64,000 bases of DNA from Ariolimax columbianus. Its lineage: Eukaryota > Mollusca > Gastropoda > Stylommatophora > Arionidae. The position numbers and the translations under genes were made by a program. Below are positions 21,960 through 31,920 of this stretch, one piece after another; the stretch's first letter is position 1; each line of letters opens with the position of its first letter. A model generated the notes under the pieces. The model was given only the letters and a program-made list of their open reading frames with translations, had not been told where the DNA came from and ran no database searches. Location: positions 59,064,331-59,128,330 of the forward strand of contig JAVGWX010000009.1 in the NCBI GenBank assembly GCA_036924085.1, written 5' to 3'.

Positions 21960-22110
21960 GATTTCTGAGGGTCTAAATCCAGCACCCGTTCCATATTAGA
22001 CCCCAGGAAAGTGGTCTCAGCATGTCAGTCATTTCAGTGTTGGCCGTGATGAGTCAAATTAAGCCGCAGGCTCCACTCCTGGTGATGCCCTTCCGTCAAT
22101 TTCTTTACGC
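21960..22110 (-). pseudogene. Chimeric 28S/18S unit 2 (continues into 18S)
   Basis: A second copy of the same junction: 'gagggtctaaatccagcacc' and 'ttagaccccagg' of 28S, the same-length linker, then 18S from about 22045 with 'gagtcaaattaagccgcagg'. It runs directly into the long 18S segment. Confidence 0.85.
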
Positions 22111-23266
22111 TTCACCTTTGCAACCATACTTCCCGCGGAACCCAAACACTTTGGTTTCCCGGAAGCTGCCCGCAGAGTCATCGAAGCAACTCCTGCGGAT
22201 CGCTAGTCGGCATCGTTTATGGTCAGAACTACGACGGTATCTGATCATCTTCGCGCCTCTGACTTTCGTTCTTGATTAATGAAAACATTCTTGACAAATG
22301 CTTTCGCAGTAGCTCGTCTTGCCGCGATCCACGAATTTCACATCTAACGCCGCAATACGAATGCCCCCGTTTGTCCCAGTTAATCATTACCTCCAGTTCC
22401 GAAAACCAACAAAATAGAACCGAGGTCCTATTCCAATATTCCATGCACCATTATTCAGGCAGCCGAGGCCTGCTTTAAACACTAATTTTTTCAAAGTAAA
22501 CGCACCGGCCACCCAGGACGCTCAGCGAAGAGCACCCGTGGGAGAGAGCCGGCAGACGGTAGGGCAGGAGAAAACGGGCGGTGAACCGGCGCGAGCCGGA
22601 CCGCCCGCCTGCGCCTGAGATCCAACTACGAGCTTTGTAACTGCAACAACTTTAATATACGCTATTGGAGCTGGAATTAACGCGGCTGCTGGCACCAGAC
22701 TTGCCCTCCAATAGATCCTCGTTAAAGGGTTTAAAGTGTACTCATTCCAATTACGGGGCCTCGAAAGAGTCCCGTATTGTTATTTTTCGTCACTACCTCC
22801 CCGTGCCGAGAGTGGGTAAGTTGCGCGCCTGCTGCCTTCCTTGGATGTGGTAGCCGTTTCTCATGCTCCCTCTCCGGAATCGAACCCTTATTCCCCGTTA
22901 CCCGTTACAAACATGGTAGGCATGTCACGTACCATCGACATTTGATAGGGCAGACATTTGAAAGATGCGTCGCCGGCACATGAGGCCATGCGATCAGCAT
23001 AAAGTTATCCAGAGTCACCAGTGGGGACGCCGCAACCCCGATTGGTTTTGAACTAATAAAAGCGCTCTTTCCGCAAGGGTCGGAGCTTGGTAAGCTTGTA
23101 TTAGCTCTAGAATTGCCACAGTTATACAAGTTGGATCGTGTCATCTAAGGAACCTCGACTGATTTAATGAGCCATTCGCGGTTTCACAGTGAGACAGAGT
23201 GAACTTAGACATGCATGGCTTAATCTTTGAGACAAGCATATGACTACTGGCAGGATCCACCAGATA
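22045..23266 (-). pseudogene. 18S rRNA, 5' two thirds (about 1.2 kb), 3' part missing
   Basis: The reverse complement begins at 23266 with 'tatctggtggatcctgccag' (normally TACCTGGTTGATCCTGCCAG) and runs through 'cttgtctcaaagattaagcc' and 'aatcagtcgaggttccttag', then the 530 loop and a GC-rich V4-like expansion at about 22500-22620. It ends at 'cttaatttgactcat', roughly nt 1200 of about 1850. Plus-strand 'ggaattaacgcggctgctgg' has A where functional 18S has C. Many scattered substitutions suggest a decayed copy. The small-subunit rRNA would be read on the minus strand. Confidence 0.92.
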
Positions 23267-23915
23267 TATGTCGGAGACGTACGTACCGCACACACCGGTC
23301 GGCGGAGGATGGGTGTGTAAAAAGCCTCACTGGGACGGCCGCAGGGACCGACTGACGAACGGGCGGACGGCTGTTCCCCCCGTCCCTCACTCCGTCGACC
23401 TAGGACCGCCTGGCAGGGGCCCCTACACGCACCTGACGTCCGACCGACCGGGCTCGCTCGAGGAGGGATGGCAGCGCTCTGTGCAGAACGGATCCCAACG
23501 ACCCCGGCGATGAATTTCACTGGGACTAGAGACAATTTGGCTTGCCGGCCTGCCCTTCTCCCGAGGGTTGGTCCCCGGGAGAACACAGGGCCTTCAGGCA
23601 CGATTCCTGCTTTCCATTTGCCGGTCATAAGCTCTTTGCGAGAGTCTGACCACCAGCGAGACGAACTGTCGAGCTCTGCTTTAAGCCTTAGAGAAATTAC
23701 CACCGACTGATAACGTTTCTCGATACGGACCAGAGCAGCGCACCTCGGCGGAGGAGACGCCAAAAAAAAAACCGCATCCCGATGCCTCTACAGGGAAAGG
23801 CGGGCAAGCGTTTGTCGCAAGCCCGCGCTATCGCTCCGCCTGGTGGGACTGAGATCGCTTTACGAACACTGGCTGAGATTGAATCGCGGCGGCGAGACAC
23901 CTACCCCAGATGTAA
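23267..23915 (-). other. GC-rich sequence upstream of 18S, probably 5' external transcribed spacer
   Basis: Immediately 5' of the 18S start on the minus strand, strongly GC-rich with 'ccgaccgaccgggctcgctc' type text, unlike the AT-rich surroundings. Open frames in it are compositional. Assignment as ETS is by position and composition. Confidence 0.6.
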
Positions 23916-24070
23916 GGTTGTCTGAGTGTGTCTCTCCATTTGACACTATCTTTTAGTTGTTAAGTCCTAAGACTGGTTGTATGGTTGTCTGATCACGTCT
24001 CTCGATTTGACCCTATTTTCTGGTTGGTAAGTCCTACGACGGACTGTAAGGTTGCATGAGCACGTTTATA
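23916..24070. repeat. About 70 bp tandem repeat, spacer-like
   Basis: Two to three units share 'gtctctc..atttga.actat' and 'taagtcctaagactggttgt' then 'atggttgtctga'. The second block also occurs on the other side of the rDNA at 20330-20373. Confidence 0.75.
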
Positions 24071-24625
24071 TTTAATCTTACTCTTTGGTTGGCCAGTTTT
24101 GTTTGTGAAGTTCTGCGGCCTGGATGTGATACTTTCTCAGCCACATTTAACAGAGACATATGTTTGTGAAGTTCCGGTCTGGTTGTAACACGCTTTTAAT
24201 CACATGCGACTGAGACTTCATATATATCAAGTTCTTAGCCATATGTGACAGTGAAATTTGTTTGTGACGTTTTGCAGCCTGGATGTTATACTCTCTTAGC
24301 CCCATGTGACAGTCAAATTTGTTTGTGAAGTTTTGCGGCCTGGATGTTATACTCTCTTAGCCCCATATGACAGTCAAATTTGTTTGTGAAGTTTTCCAGC
24401 CTGGATGTTATACTCTCTTAGCCCCATGTGACAGTGAAATTTGTTTGTGAAGTTTTGCGGCCTTGATGTTATATTCTCTTAGCCCCATGTGACAGTCAAA
24501 TTTGTTTGTGAAGTTTTCCAGCCTGGATGTTATACTCTCTTAGCCCCATGTGACAGTGAAACTTGTTTGTGAAGTTTTGTAGCCTGGATGTGATACGCCT
24601 TTAGTCACATGTGACAGGGACATCT
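24071..24625. repeat. 61 bp tandem repeat
   Basis: Units begin 'tttgtttgtgaagttttgcg' at 24257, 24318, 24379 and so on (61 bp steps) and contain 'gcctggatgttatactctct' and 'tagccccatgtgacagt'. Six good units with diverged ones on each side. Position next to rDNA suggests spacer origin. Confidence 0.9.
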
Positions 24626-24689
24626 ATTTGTAACTATTTGTAAAGTTCTACAGACTGGATGAAGTTGCTGTTGTTGAGGAAGTCATTCG

Positions 24690-24850
24690 TGCTACGTTCC
24701 TTGTCGGTGTTTCTTTAGGGACGGAATACATCTGCTTTTCTTACATTCTGAAGTGTACTTGAGAAGGTGTACCCGGGTCCTCCTGGATGTAGTAAAATAT
24801 GTCGCTCTTCAGTAAACCCACCACCCTGGGTAGTACAGTGTCTATCAGAA
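24690..24850 (+). repeat. Dispersed repeat E, copy 2
   Basis: 'ttcttacattctgaagtgta', 'cttgagaaggtgtacccggg' and 'tcctcctggatgtagtaaaa' align with copies at 15960, 27865 and 53505. Confidence 0.65.
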
Positions 24851-24929
24851 CCTAGTTCGCAAGATGACTGTAACACAGCCTGTTTTCAGGAACCACGGAG
24901 AGTACTTGAGATGGGGTCCTGATTAGTTT

Positions 24930-25235
24930 CTGACCATCGCAAGCGACGATGCGACATTATAAAACGATTCTTTGTATGTGATGATATAACTTGCGCTGTT
25001 TTTGGATTATAGTGAGGAGGTACTGCGCTGGTTACCAAACTCATTCTTGTCCCCAGCTACCTTGGACCATTGGCCAGACGATCAATCGAGACGACTGGAG
25101 GTAACTTGGGATACGGGTACTCTCATGTTATCTCCCATGAAATCAGGGGTCGCTTAAAACTTGCGGAATTCGATCCTCAACCATTTCCGTTCATCGCCTT
25201 GTGAAGAGATTGCCTGACCTCGCGACTGTAGCGAC
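24930..25235 (-). mobile_element. SINE-C copy 1
   Basis: Shares 'gagacgactggaggtaactt', 'ctaccttggaccattgg' and 'ggggtcgcttaaaacttgcg' with 25806-26110 (same orientation) and 39806-40085 (opposite). The tRNA-like head, decayed here, would be at the high-coordinate end. Confidence 0.75.
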
Positions 25236-25314
25236 CCTTATTTTGATTAGTATTTTGTTTCACCAAACTCTAGTCAAACCTCCCGATGGATGGATGTAAA
25301 ATTATAGGATTTTG

Positions 25315-25800
25315 TGCTCAGGTGAGTAGTCCTTATCGTATAGGGGATATAAACATGCTGGTAAAGATACACATAAAGCAACATAACTGATTGTGGGATT
25401 AAAGAATTACAGTAATGAGGAAAGACTCACAAAAACCAACCTAAAGTGACTATCAGAAAAGAAATTCGAGGGGATGTAATACGTGTTCATACGATTATCA
25501 AGGGAAATAATTAATTACATTATAGCAAGTCGCTTTTTTTTTTCTAATTACAATGCCTGAATGAACAAGAGGGGACATACTAAAATTAATTAACGAAAGG
25601 TCCAAATTAGATATTAAGAATTTATTTTAGTCAAAGAGTGCTGAATGCTTGGAATGCATTGGCACAGGAAAATGTGGAGGTATTGTCAATTAATGAATTA
25701 AAAAATTGATCGAATGCGCAATTTCTAAATCAAATAAGGTAAACGAAGTGTTGTATACAGACTCTGCAGAGTATTTAAACCAGTATAAAGACGTCAGTTA
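25315..25800 (+). mobile_element. CR1-like LINE, 5'-truncated and decayed copy
   Basis: Aligns with 8017-8485 of the reference copy: 'agtccttatcgtataggggatata', 'tgtgggattaaagaattaca', then 'tgcttggaatgcattggcac' and the 3' UTR 'gttgtatacagactctgcag' with 'aaaccagtataaagacg'. No open frame remains. It lies exactly between two SINE-C copies. Confidence 0.85.
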
Positions 25801-25805
25801 GTTGC

Positions 25806-26110
25806 TCATCGCAAGAGATAATGGCGACAACATCAGACAGTTTTGTTTTGATGAAGTAACTTCCGTTTTTTTGGGATTATAGTGAAGAAGAACCTGCGCT
25901 GGTCATCAACCTCACTCTCTGGTCATGAGCTACCTTGGACCAATGGCAAGACATATGTCGAGACGACTGGAGGTAATTCAGGATGCAGGAACTATGTTCC
26001 TCCCTTTGAGACTAGGAGTCATTTGAAAGGGGTTGAACTCGATCGCCCACCTTTTCCATTCATCGCTTTGAGAGGCGAGCGCTGTACCTCTTTACCACGA
26101 TGGCCCCCCT
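25806..26110 (-). mobile_element. SINE-C copy 2, best tRNA-like head
   Basis: On the minus strand the head reads 'gtggtaaagaggtacagcgc' then 'tcgcctctcaaagcgatg' and, 20 bases on, 'cgatcgagttcaacccc'. This looks like a tRNA D-arm/anticodon region with a B box (GAGTTCAACCC). The body has the SINE-C core. Ends near 'ttgctcatcgcaagagataa'. Confidence 0.75.
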
Positions 26111-26714
26111 CCCTTAATGACTGCATAACACCGACCATGGTTATGTGGTTTGTTTGGAGCAGCATAGTTAACCAACCCCCCTCCCCCCGTTTGTCCCAAC
26201 ACAACGGAGTATAAGGAGTATTAAGCTGATCGAGCCTAGCGCGCTAAGCAGAAAACCCTTCTCCCGGCCACATCTAGCTCATACCAGACCTGGAACCTGC
26301 ACAGGGGTATCTCCCGCTGCAGAAGTACAGGTCGAGACTAAGACTAAGAACTAAGAAAAGTGCGTATATTCTGCTAATTTAAAATAAAAATAGTAAGGTT
26401 CCTTTTTTTTTTATACAATTCGCACATATTTTTACAAGCTTTTATTTAACTTGACATATTTTTTCGTGGATTTCTATATCTCTTATTTTAACAAACTTCT
26501 CCATTACCCACAAAGCTGAAATAGTGTACATAGTCCCTACTAGTGCGACTTATTAATATATCAAAAATAAACTATCCATAAAAAATATACTATTTATCAA
26601 AAATATACTATCTATCAAAAATTTACTATTTTTATGACAAATATACTAACGGCATCCCAAAAAACAAAGCAATCATGTCTTAGTCTAAATAAAAGCGTGT
26701 ACCGAAAAGCGTAA
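26111..26714. other. AT-rich stretch
   Basis: Contains short repeats of 'tatcaaaaatatactatcta' near 26565-26645. No gene recognised. Confidence 0.5.
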
Positions 26715-26729
26715 TTTTTCTATATTGGC

Positions 26730-27083
26730 TTGGCTTCGCTCGGTCTCAATCTCCATCTACCAAACCATGAAAGGGCTTAAAGTAGCTGAATGTAGTCCAG
26801 AGAACGGAATGCGTTGTGTCGTAGTTTACAGCTTGACTGCGATATTTCCACCTTTCGGTCCAACACATCCGACTTCAGCAATCATTTTTTGAGTACCGGG
26901 TTAGCATTCCCTCTTCGATCCCTTCTCCTTAGCCAGTCTGCTCTGCTGCCGCCTGTTATCCAGGATCACCGCGTGGAGGTGTTGAAGGGTCTTGGCAGCT
27001 CCGGTTCGCTGTCCCTGACGCTAGCAATTAGCTATGGGTCGCTGACCACTGCAGCTCATGCGCTGCTCAGCATCTTGATCCAG
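26730..27083 (-). mobile_element. SINE-B copy with 15 bp target-site duplication
   Basis: Bounded by identical 'tttttctatattggc' at 26715-26729 and 27084-27098. On the minus strand it starts 'ggatcaagatgctgagcagc' and ends with a CCAAG-type tail ('ttggcttggcttcgctcgg' on the plus strand). No tRNA A/B boxes are clear in the head. Short open frames in it recur in every copy and are not genes. Confidence 0.92.
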
Positions 27084-27098
27084 TTTTTCTATATTGGC

Positions 27099-27860
27099 AT
27101 GCTACAATAATAAAACGAGAGAAGGTTCATAACAGTCTCTGTCACGACCTACATTTGACAAACATTTCTTAAATGAAAGATATAATATCTCAAATTAATG
27201 TCTATGTCTTCCTTTTTTTTAAAGATGTTCAGATTGTGATATTAGCTTCAGACGACCCACTTTAAAAGAAATGTTTGAGTTTTCTTAATCATCTATTGTT
27301 CGCAATCTAGCACATTAACAAGTAATGGTTTTTTTTAGATGCTCACTTTGAGCTCGGTCGGAAGCTGTGAGAAATATCAATCACGGTATTTAAGTGCAAG
27401 TTCTACTTGGCAATGAATACAGAAAGAACAGCTAACGTTTAGACCAATTGCTTTTCGCCAGATTTCTTCTTTTTCTTAACGGCACTCAAATAATTGCATT
27501 TATTTCCCAAATAAACTTTGCGCTCTGTCTTATATTTATTTCATAATTTTAGACGTTATCCGTAATCCGGGTTAGAGAGAGAGATGCTGTTATTCTGCTA
27601 CTCTCGTGAATGAGATGCATGCTTGGATAACATGCTTTATAGCTTGTCTATTCACTCAACATTGAGATAGGTCTGTCTATCAGATGTTTTCATTTGTTCA
27701 ACAGATGGTGTCTGAGCATACAATTTCACGCGCGTAGCTGAATTTTGTCGTTTGATCTGCGCGTTGTAATAGGTAGTCTGCGGGTGTCATGTCAGCCTGT
27801 TCGGTCATTATGCATAGTACACATGTTGTTTGAAAATACTCGGGCTGGTTTAACTCTTGA
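27099..27860. other. AT-rich stretch, nothing recognised
   Basis: No repeat or protein-like reading was found. Confidence 0.5.
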
Positions 27861-27864
27861 CGAT

Positions 27865-28015
27865 GTTCCTTTATTAGCAGGTTACAGTGGTTTTCCTTAC
27901 ATTCCGAGGCGTACTTGAGAATGTGGGCTGTGGTCTTCCTGACTGTAGGGCAATGCGAGGTATCTCAGTAATCTTACTACTGTAGCAATTACATTGTCGA
28001 CCCAAGCCTAGTTGG
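27865..28015 (+). repeat. Dispersed repeat E, copy 3
   Basis: 'ttccttacattccgaggcgt', 'acttgagaatgtgggctgtg' and 'ctgactgtagggcaatgcga' match the other copies. It is followed within 200 bases by a LINE fragment. Confidence 0.7.
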
Positions 28016-28204
28016 CCAGGCTGCTGTGATATTGCATGTTTACAAGAGTACGAACGAGGACTTGATGATTATGCTTCACCTGACCCTGGTTACTCTTCTT
28101 ACTCCACAGTTGTGGTTGCCCCACTGCTGAACTTGATAAGGGAGCTACACACGGATACCGTTCCCAGAGTCCGCCTAGGTGGCCCTCTCTCGGAGAGGTT
28201 CCCA

Positions 28205-28640
28205 ACATCTTCGGTAGCAGGCAGGATGTATCCTTACCCCTGACCTGATTCTACACCGCCTTGACTCCTATCAGCTGGGCATTGTCATGGACCAAACACT
28301 CATCACAGACCTCGCCTATGCTGATGACATAGTCCTAGTCGGCCCAGACAATGCGGCCCAGCAAGAGTATCTGGAAAAACTGGACCTCGAAACATCAAAT
28401 CTTGGTCTATCAATATCTTGGGCTAAGACAAAAATTCAGAACGTATACTCCGACGCTGTTCCTCACAGCATTGTTGTCCATGGTCACACGGAGGAGTACA
28501 CCAATGAATTCACATACCTGGGGAGTTCATTTTCTTCCGTTGGACGCGAGCGCCTGACATGTTAAGGCGAATCGGGTTTGCTGCTTCCGCTATGAACGAC
28601 CTTCGCCGGGTGTGGAATACGGACAGACTCTCCCTCTCTT

Positions 28641-28682
<42 letters not shown>

Positions 28683-29040
28683 ACTCTCTCTCTCTCGTAG
28701 CCAAAATTCGTATTCATCAGACGTGTGTGATTCCTATCTTACTGTATGGTTAAGAAACTTTGATCTTACTTAAACAGGACTTATCAAGATACGATGCCTT
28801 TCCTATAAGCAACCAGCGACGCATCCTCGGTATCCAGTAGTTAGATCTTGTCCGTAATGTCGAGATATCTGCAAAGACGAGTCTTCCCTCCATCTCGGAC
28901 ACTCTGGTCTGCTGCCGCCTGTCTCTCTGTTTTGGACATGTGGTTCGACTGGACCAGGAAGTACTGGCTCACCATATAATGTCCAAGTCTGATGTGTGTA
29001 ACAACGGTCTCCCACCGGCCGGCTAGAGGGCTAGATCAGA
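28205..29040 (+). pseudogene. LINE reverse transcriptase palm to C-terminus, with internal microsatellite
   Basis: Reads 'DLAYADDIVLVGPDN' (motif C), 'LGLSISWAKTKIQNV', 'EFTYLGSSFSSVG', then after a frame change 'RRIGFAASAMNDLRRVWN', and beyond a CT tract 'AKIRIHQTCVIPILLYG'. After a stop comes 'NQRRILGI' and 'LSLFGHVVRLDQE'. This is a widespread invertebrate LINE type whose clade I will not name firmly. Three or more disruptions make it inactive. The N-terminal part is missing. Confidence 0.85.
28633..28697. repeat. CT microsatellite inside the LINE reading frame
   Basis: About 65 bp of CT dinucleotides interrupting the text between 'DRLSLS' and 'AKIRIHQ'. It keeps the frame open as Ser-Leu repeats. 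Confidence 0.95.
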
Positions 29041-29215
29041 ATGTTTTAACTGACCCTGATTACTCTTCTCTCCCACCTCCATCAGCAAATTTCGCCTGAC
29101 CCTGATTGCTCTTCGCTTCCACCTTGATCAGTAAGTTTCGCCTGACCCTGATTACTCTTCCCTCCAACCTAGATCATCATGCTTCACCTGACCATGGTTG
29201 CTCTTCCCTCCCAAC
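29040..29215. repeat. Three-unit tandem repeat of about 60-66 bp
   Basis: 'gcctgaccctgattactctt' recurs at about 29045, 29095, 29140 and, as a variant, 29190. One more unit ('cttcacctgaccctggttac') lies upstream of the LINE at about 28073, so the LINE text is bracketed by the same repeat. Confidence 0.8.
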
Positions 29216-29430
29216 TCATGAGCCTCAAATTCAATGCGGGGAAGGTAGTATTGCAAGCTCCATGGACCGATAGAAGAACTATAGTAAGATTGATGATTCA
29301 AGAGTATCGCCACAGGAAAATCTGCTTTTCTTTACACAGAATGATTTTATTTTGTATGTTACATCTTCAGTGTTCTGTTAAGGAACGTTCAATGTACTTG
29401 AAATATATCAATATATCCTTTGTTTTAATA

Positions 29431-30394
29431 TACGAGGTAGCTTCAAAAGGTTCCCGGAATTAGTGTTTTGTATAGAAATAAGTTACAATAGAATTATCTA
29501 CACTACGGTTTCTTCAAAGTAGTTCCCTTCGGCAACTACACACTTTTGGCAACGTGCATACAGCTGCTGGAAATAATTCGTGGAACCCATTTTTTGACAC
29601 CTCTTTCCGATGTCTTGTCGCATTGGTATAACGTCCTCAGCATCCTTGAATCGCTGTGCTTTCGGTGCCGATTTCAGTCGAGGGAACAAGAAAAAAATCA
29701 GCCAGTGCCAGATCGGAAGAATATGGAGGATGTTCCAAAGTAATCACATTGTGCTTTGCTAGGTAATGCTTCACCAGTTAGGATCGGTATGCTGACGTAT
29801 TGTCAAGCATCATAATCCAACTGTTTTCCCTTTTTCTGGTCGTTTTCTTCTGATTGGATCTCTTAAACGACGGAGGATATCAACGTACATGTCCTTGTTA
29901 ACCGTTCGACCTTCAGGAATGAAATCATGGTAGACAATATCCTGGGAATCACAAATAAATTCCAGCATAACTTTTCCTTCACTCTTGTCTGAACGAAATT
30001 TCTGTGTCCGGGGAGATGTGGGAGATTTCCATTCAGAGGACTAACGTTTTGTTTGAGGATTATACCACTCAAATACTTGCAATTTCTTCATTGCGGTATC
30101 ATCAAATGCTTTATTAAGCAATGTTTGTGTCTTTGATGGCTACTCCTCAAGCAAAACACAGAGTTTGACATTTGTGCGTTGTTCAATCAAGGACATTTTC
30201 AACTCCGACGATGCAACGAGCATAGCACACAAACAACATTCTGTAACTTCTGTTCGAGAGTATATGTGAAGGCTAAGTCTGCCATGTCCTTCCATCAAGG
30301 TCACTACCCATATATAAATATAAATTAACCATAATATCATCTTTCATTCAAACACCAGTCGACTATTCTTGGAACTTTTTGAAGCTGCCTCGTA
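29431..30394 (-). mobile_element. Mariner-type DNA transposon, nearly complete, with inverted repeats and TA ends
   Basis: The left end 'cgaggtagcttcaaaaggtt' and the reverse complement of the right end 'cgaggcagcttcaaaaagtt' form inverted repeats. TA dinucleotides flank both sides (29431-29432 and 30393-30394), as expected for Tc1/mariner. Length is about 960 bp, short of a typical 1.3 kb mariner, so there is internal loss. A decayed transposase lies inside on the minus strand. Confidence 0.88.
29498..30120 (-). pseudogene. Mariner transposase, C-terminal catalytic half, disrupted
   Basis: The minus strand reads 'HPPYSSDLALADFFLFPRLK' in pieces, followed by 'QRFKDAEDV' and the C-terminal 'QQLYARCQKCVVAEGNYFE', the usual end of SETMAR/GVQW-like mariner transposases. 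Upstream is 'HDFIPEGRTVNKDMYVDILR'-type text, split over frames. A cut-and-paste transposase with a DD34D core would be expected. Frame changes and stops make it non-functional, and the N-terminal helix-turn-helix half is missing. Confidence 0.8.
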
Positions 30395-31414
30395 CATCGT
30401 TCTACCTTATTCTGATGTTACACTGCTTTTTGAGCATAGATTCTAAATATATAAACAGTGTATAAGCAAGCAGGCCAAGCAACTCCAACATTTCCATTTG
30501 GGCTATCTTCGAAGGATGCTCAGATGTAGCTGGCAGGACAAAGTTCCTCTAACTCTGAAATTCTCATAATATATTAAGCATCTTCACATTTCTACAGGGA
30601 CTGTTGTAACCGTCGTACGGTGAGCAAAGAACACGCAGTCCCTAATCGGGAAAGGGGGGAGGGGTGAGTGGGGGAGGGGCGCAAAATAAACGTAAAAAAC
30701 GTAACGTAGACTCCTTAAAATTGTCTCTTTAAAGTTTCAACATCTATGTTACCTCCTGGGAGACGCTCTCACAGAACTGTCCAGCCTGGCGCGCGAACAA
30801 TTACACAAGGTTCTCAGCTCGCCAGGCAAAATTTCATCGCTTAATATAGAGAAAAAAAACGATGTTCCCGAAAGAACTCAACGCGTGACGTCGGTACAGT
30901 CGATAATTTACACCTGTACCCCACGTGCTACATAGCCTGCAATGCTAAGATATGACTTTACAGTCACGTTAGGTCATATCTCGCAGCAGACGTCTGCTGA
31001 TGTTGCCATCTTTGTTTGCGATGAGCTATTATTACATAGATTTAAGCATTTATGCTACGTAATGTCCCATGATAATATCTAGATGGTAACTCTGTTAAAT
31101 ACAGGTTTGCGGGCTGCGCGCTAAAGCAACCTTCCCTAAAAACTAAACTGACATAGACGATTAAGCTGGGAACGGATAAATAAATGCTGTTAAAGTGGTT
31201 TCAGTGAGAGTTGTGTGTGGGGAAGAGACGAAAATAGCACAGCTGTTATATTGAGAACGTGTTGTAAGAGGCGACCAAAAACAGCCATGTGTAACATCTT
31301 TAGGGTGGAAGACGTTCCACTCTTAATATTGCACGTCCAGACATTCCCACAGTCGAGAAACCTGCTGAATGGAGTGGGCTTCTGTTTTTTTTTAAAGAAC
31401 GGCCTAGAAGCATT
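30395..31414. other. Unassigned stretch of mixed composition
   Basis: Contains a G-rich run near 30650-30680, a TGACGTC motif at about 30886 and a short inverted repeat ('agatatgac' at about 30948 with 'gtcatatct' at about 30973). I could not assign exons. This is one of few stretches without recognisable repeats. Confidence 0.4.
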
Positions 31415-31425
31415 ATTCTCTATTT

Positions 31426-31909
31426 GTTTTTTCTTCTGCGGTTGTTCTCAAACTCCGCTACCAAGCACTGAACGTCCTCAAACTCCGCTACCAAGCCCTG
31501 AACGTCCTCAAACTCCGCTACCAAGCCCTGAACGTCCTCAAACTCCGCTACCAAGCCCTGAACGTCCTTAAACTCCGCTACCAAGCCCTGAACGTCCTCA
31601 AACTCCGCTATCAAGCACTGAAGACGGCTTTGTAAGTAGCGGGATATTGCCCGGAGATAGGAATGCGTTGTGTCGTAGTTTACAGCTTGACTGCGCTATT
31701 ATTTGCACCTTTCGGTCCGATACATCTGACTTCAGCTGGCATTTTGTAAATATCGGGTTATCCCTCCCTCTTTGATCCTTTCTCCTTAGCCAGTCTGCCC
31801 TGTTGCAGTCTGTTTTCCAGAATCACCACGTAGAGATGCAGAAGGGTCCTGGCAGCTCTATGTTACTAACCGCTGCAGCTCACGCCTCGTTAAGCATCTT
31901 GATTTGTAA
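31426..31909 (-). mobile_element. SINE-B copy containing an internal minisatellite
   Basis: Flanked by 'attctctattt' (31415-31425) and 'attctcgattt' (31910-31920), an 11 bp duplication with one mismatch. The T-rich/CTT end is on the left. The body from 31623 reads 'gaatgcgttgtgtcgtagtt' as in other copies. Between them 30 bp of the element is repeated six times. Confidence 0.88.
31446..31622. repeat. 30 bp minisatellite, six units, derived from SINE-B
   Basis: The unit 'cctcaaactccgctaccaag' plus 'ccctgaacgt' matches a single-copy segment of other SINE-B copies ('ctcaatctcccgctaccaag' then 'tcctgaa' at about 62106). Units differ by one or two bases. Confidence 0.95.
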
Positions 31910-31920
31910 ATTCTCGATTT

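Noticed and set aside
22022..23900. Several frames of 65-199 codons in the rDNA region
   Set aside because: They overlap 18S and its GC-rich leader and have no protein similarity that I recognise.
30940..30990. Hairpin with 9-base arms as a regulatory RNA
   Set aside because: Arms are short with a long loop. One such inverted repeat is expected by chance in 64 kb.
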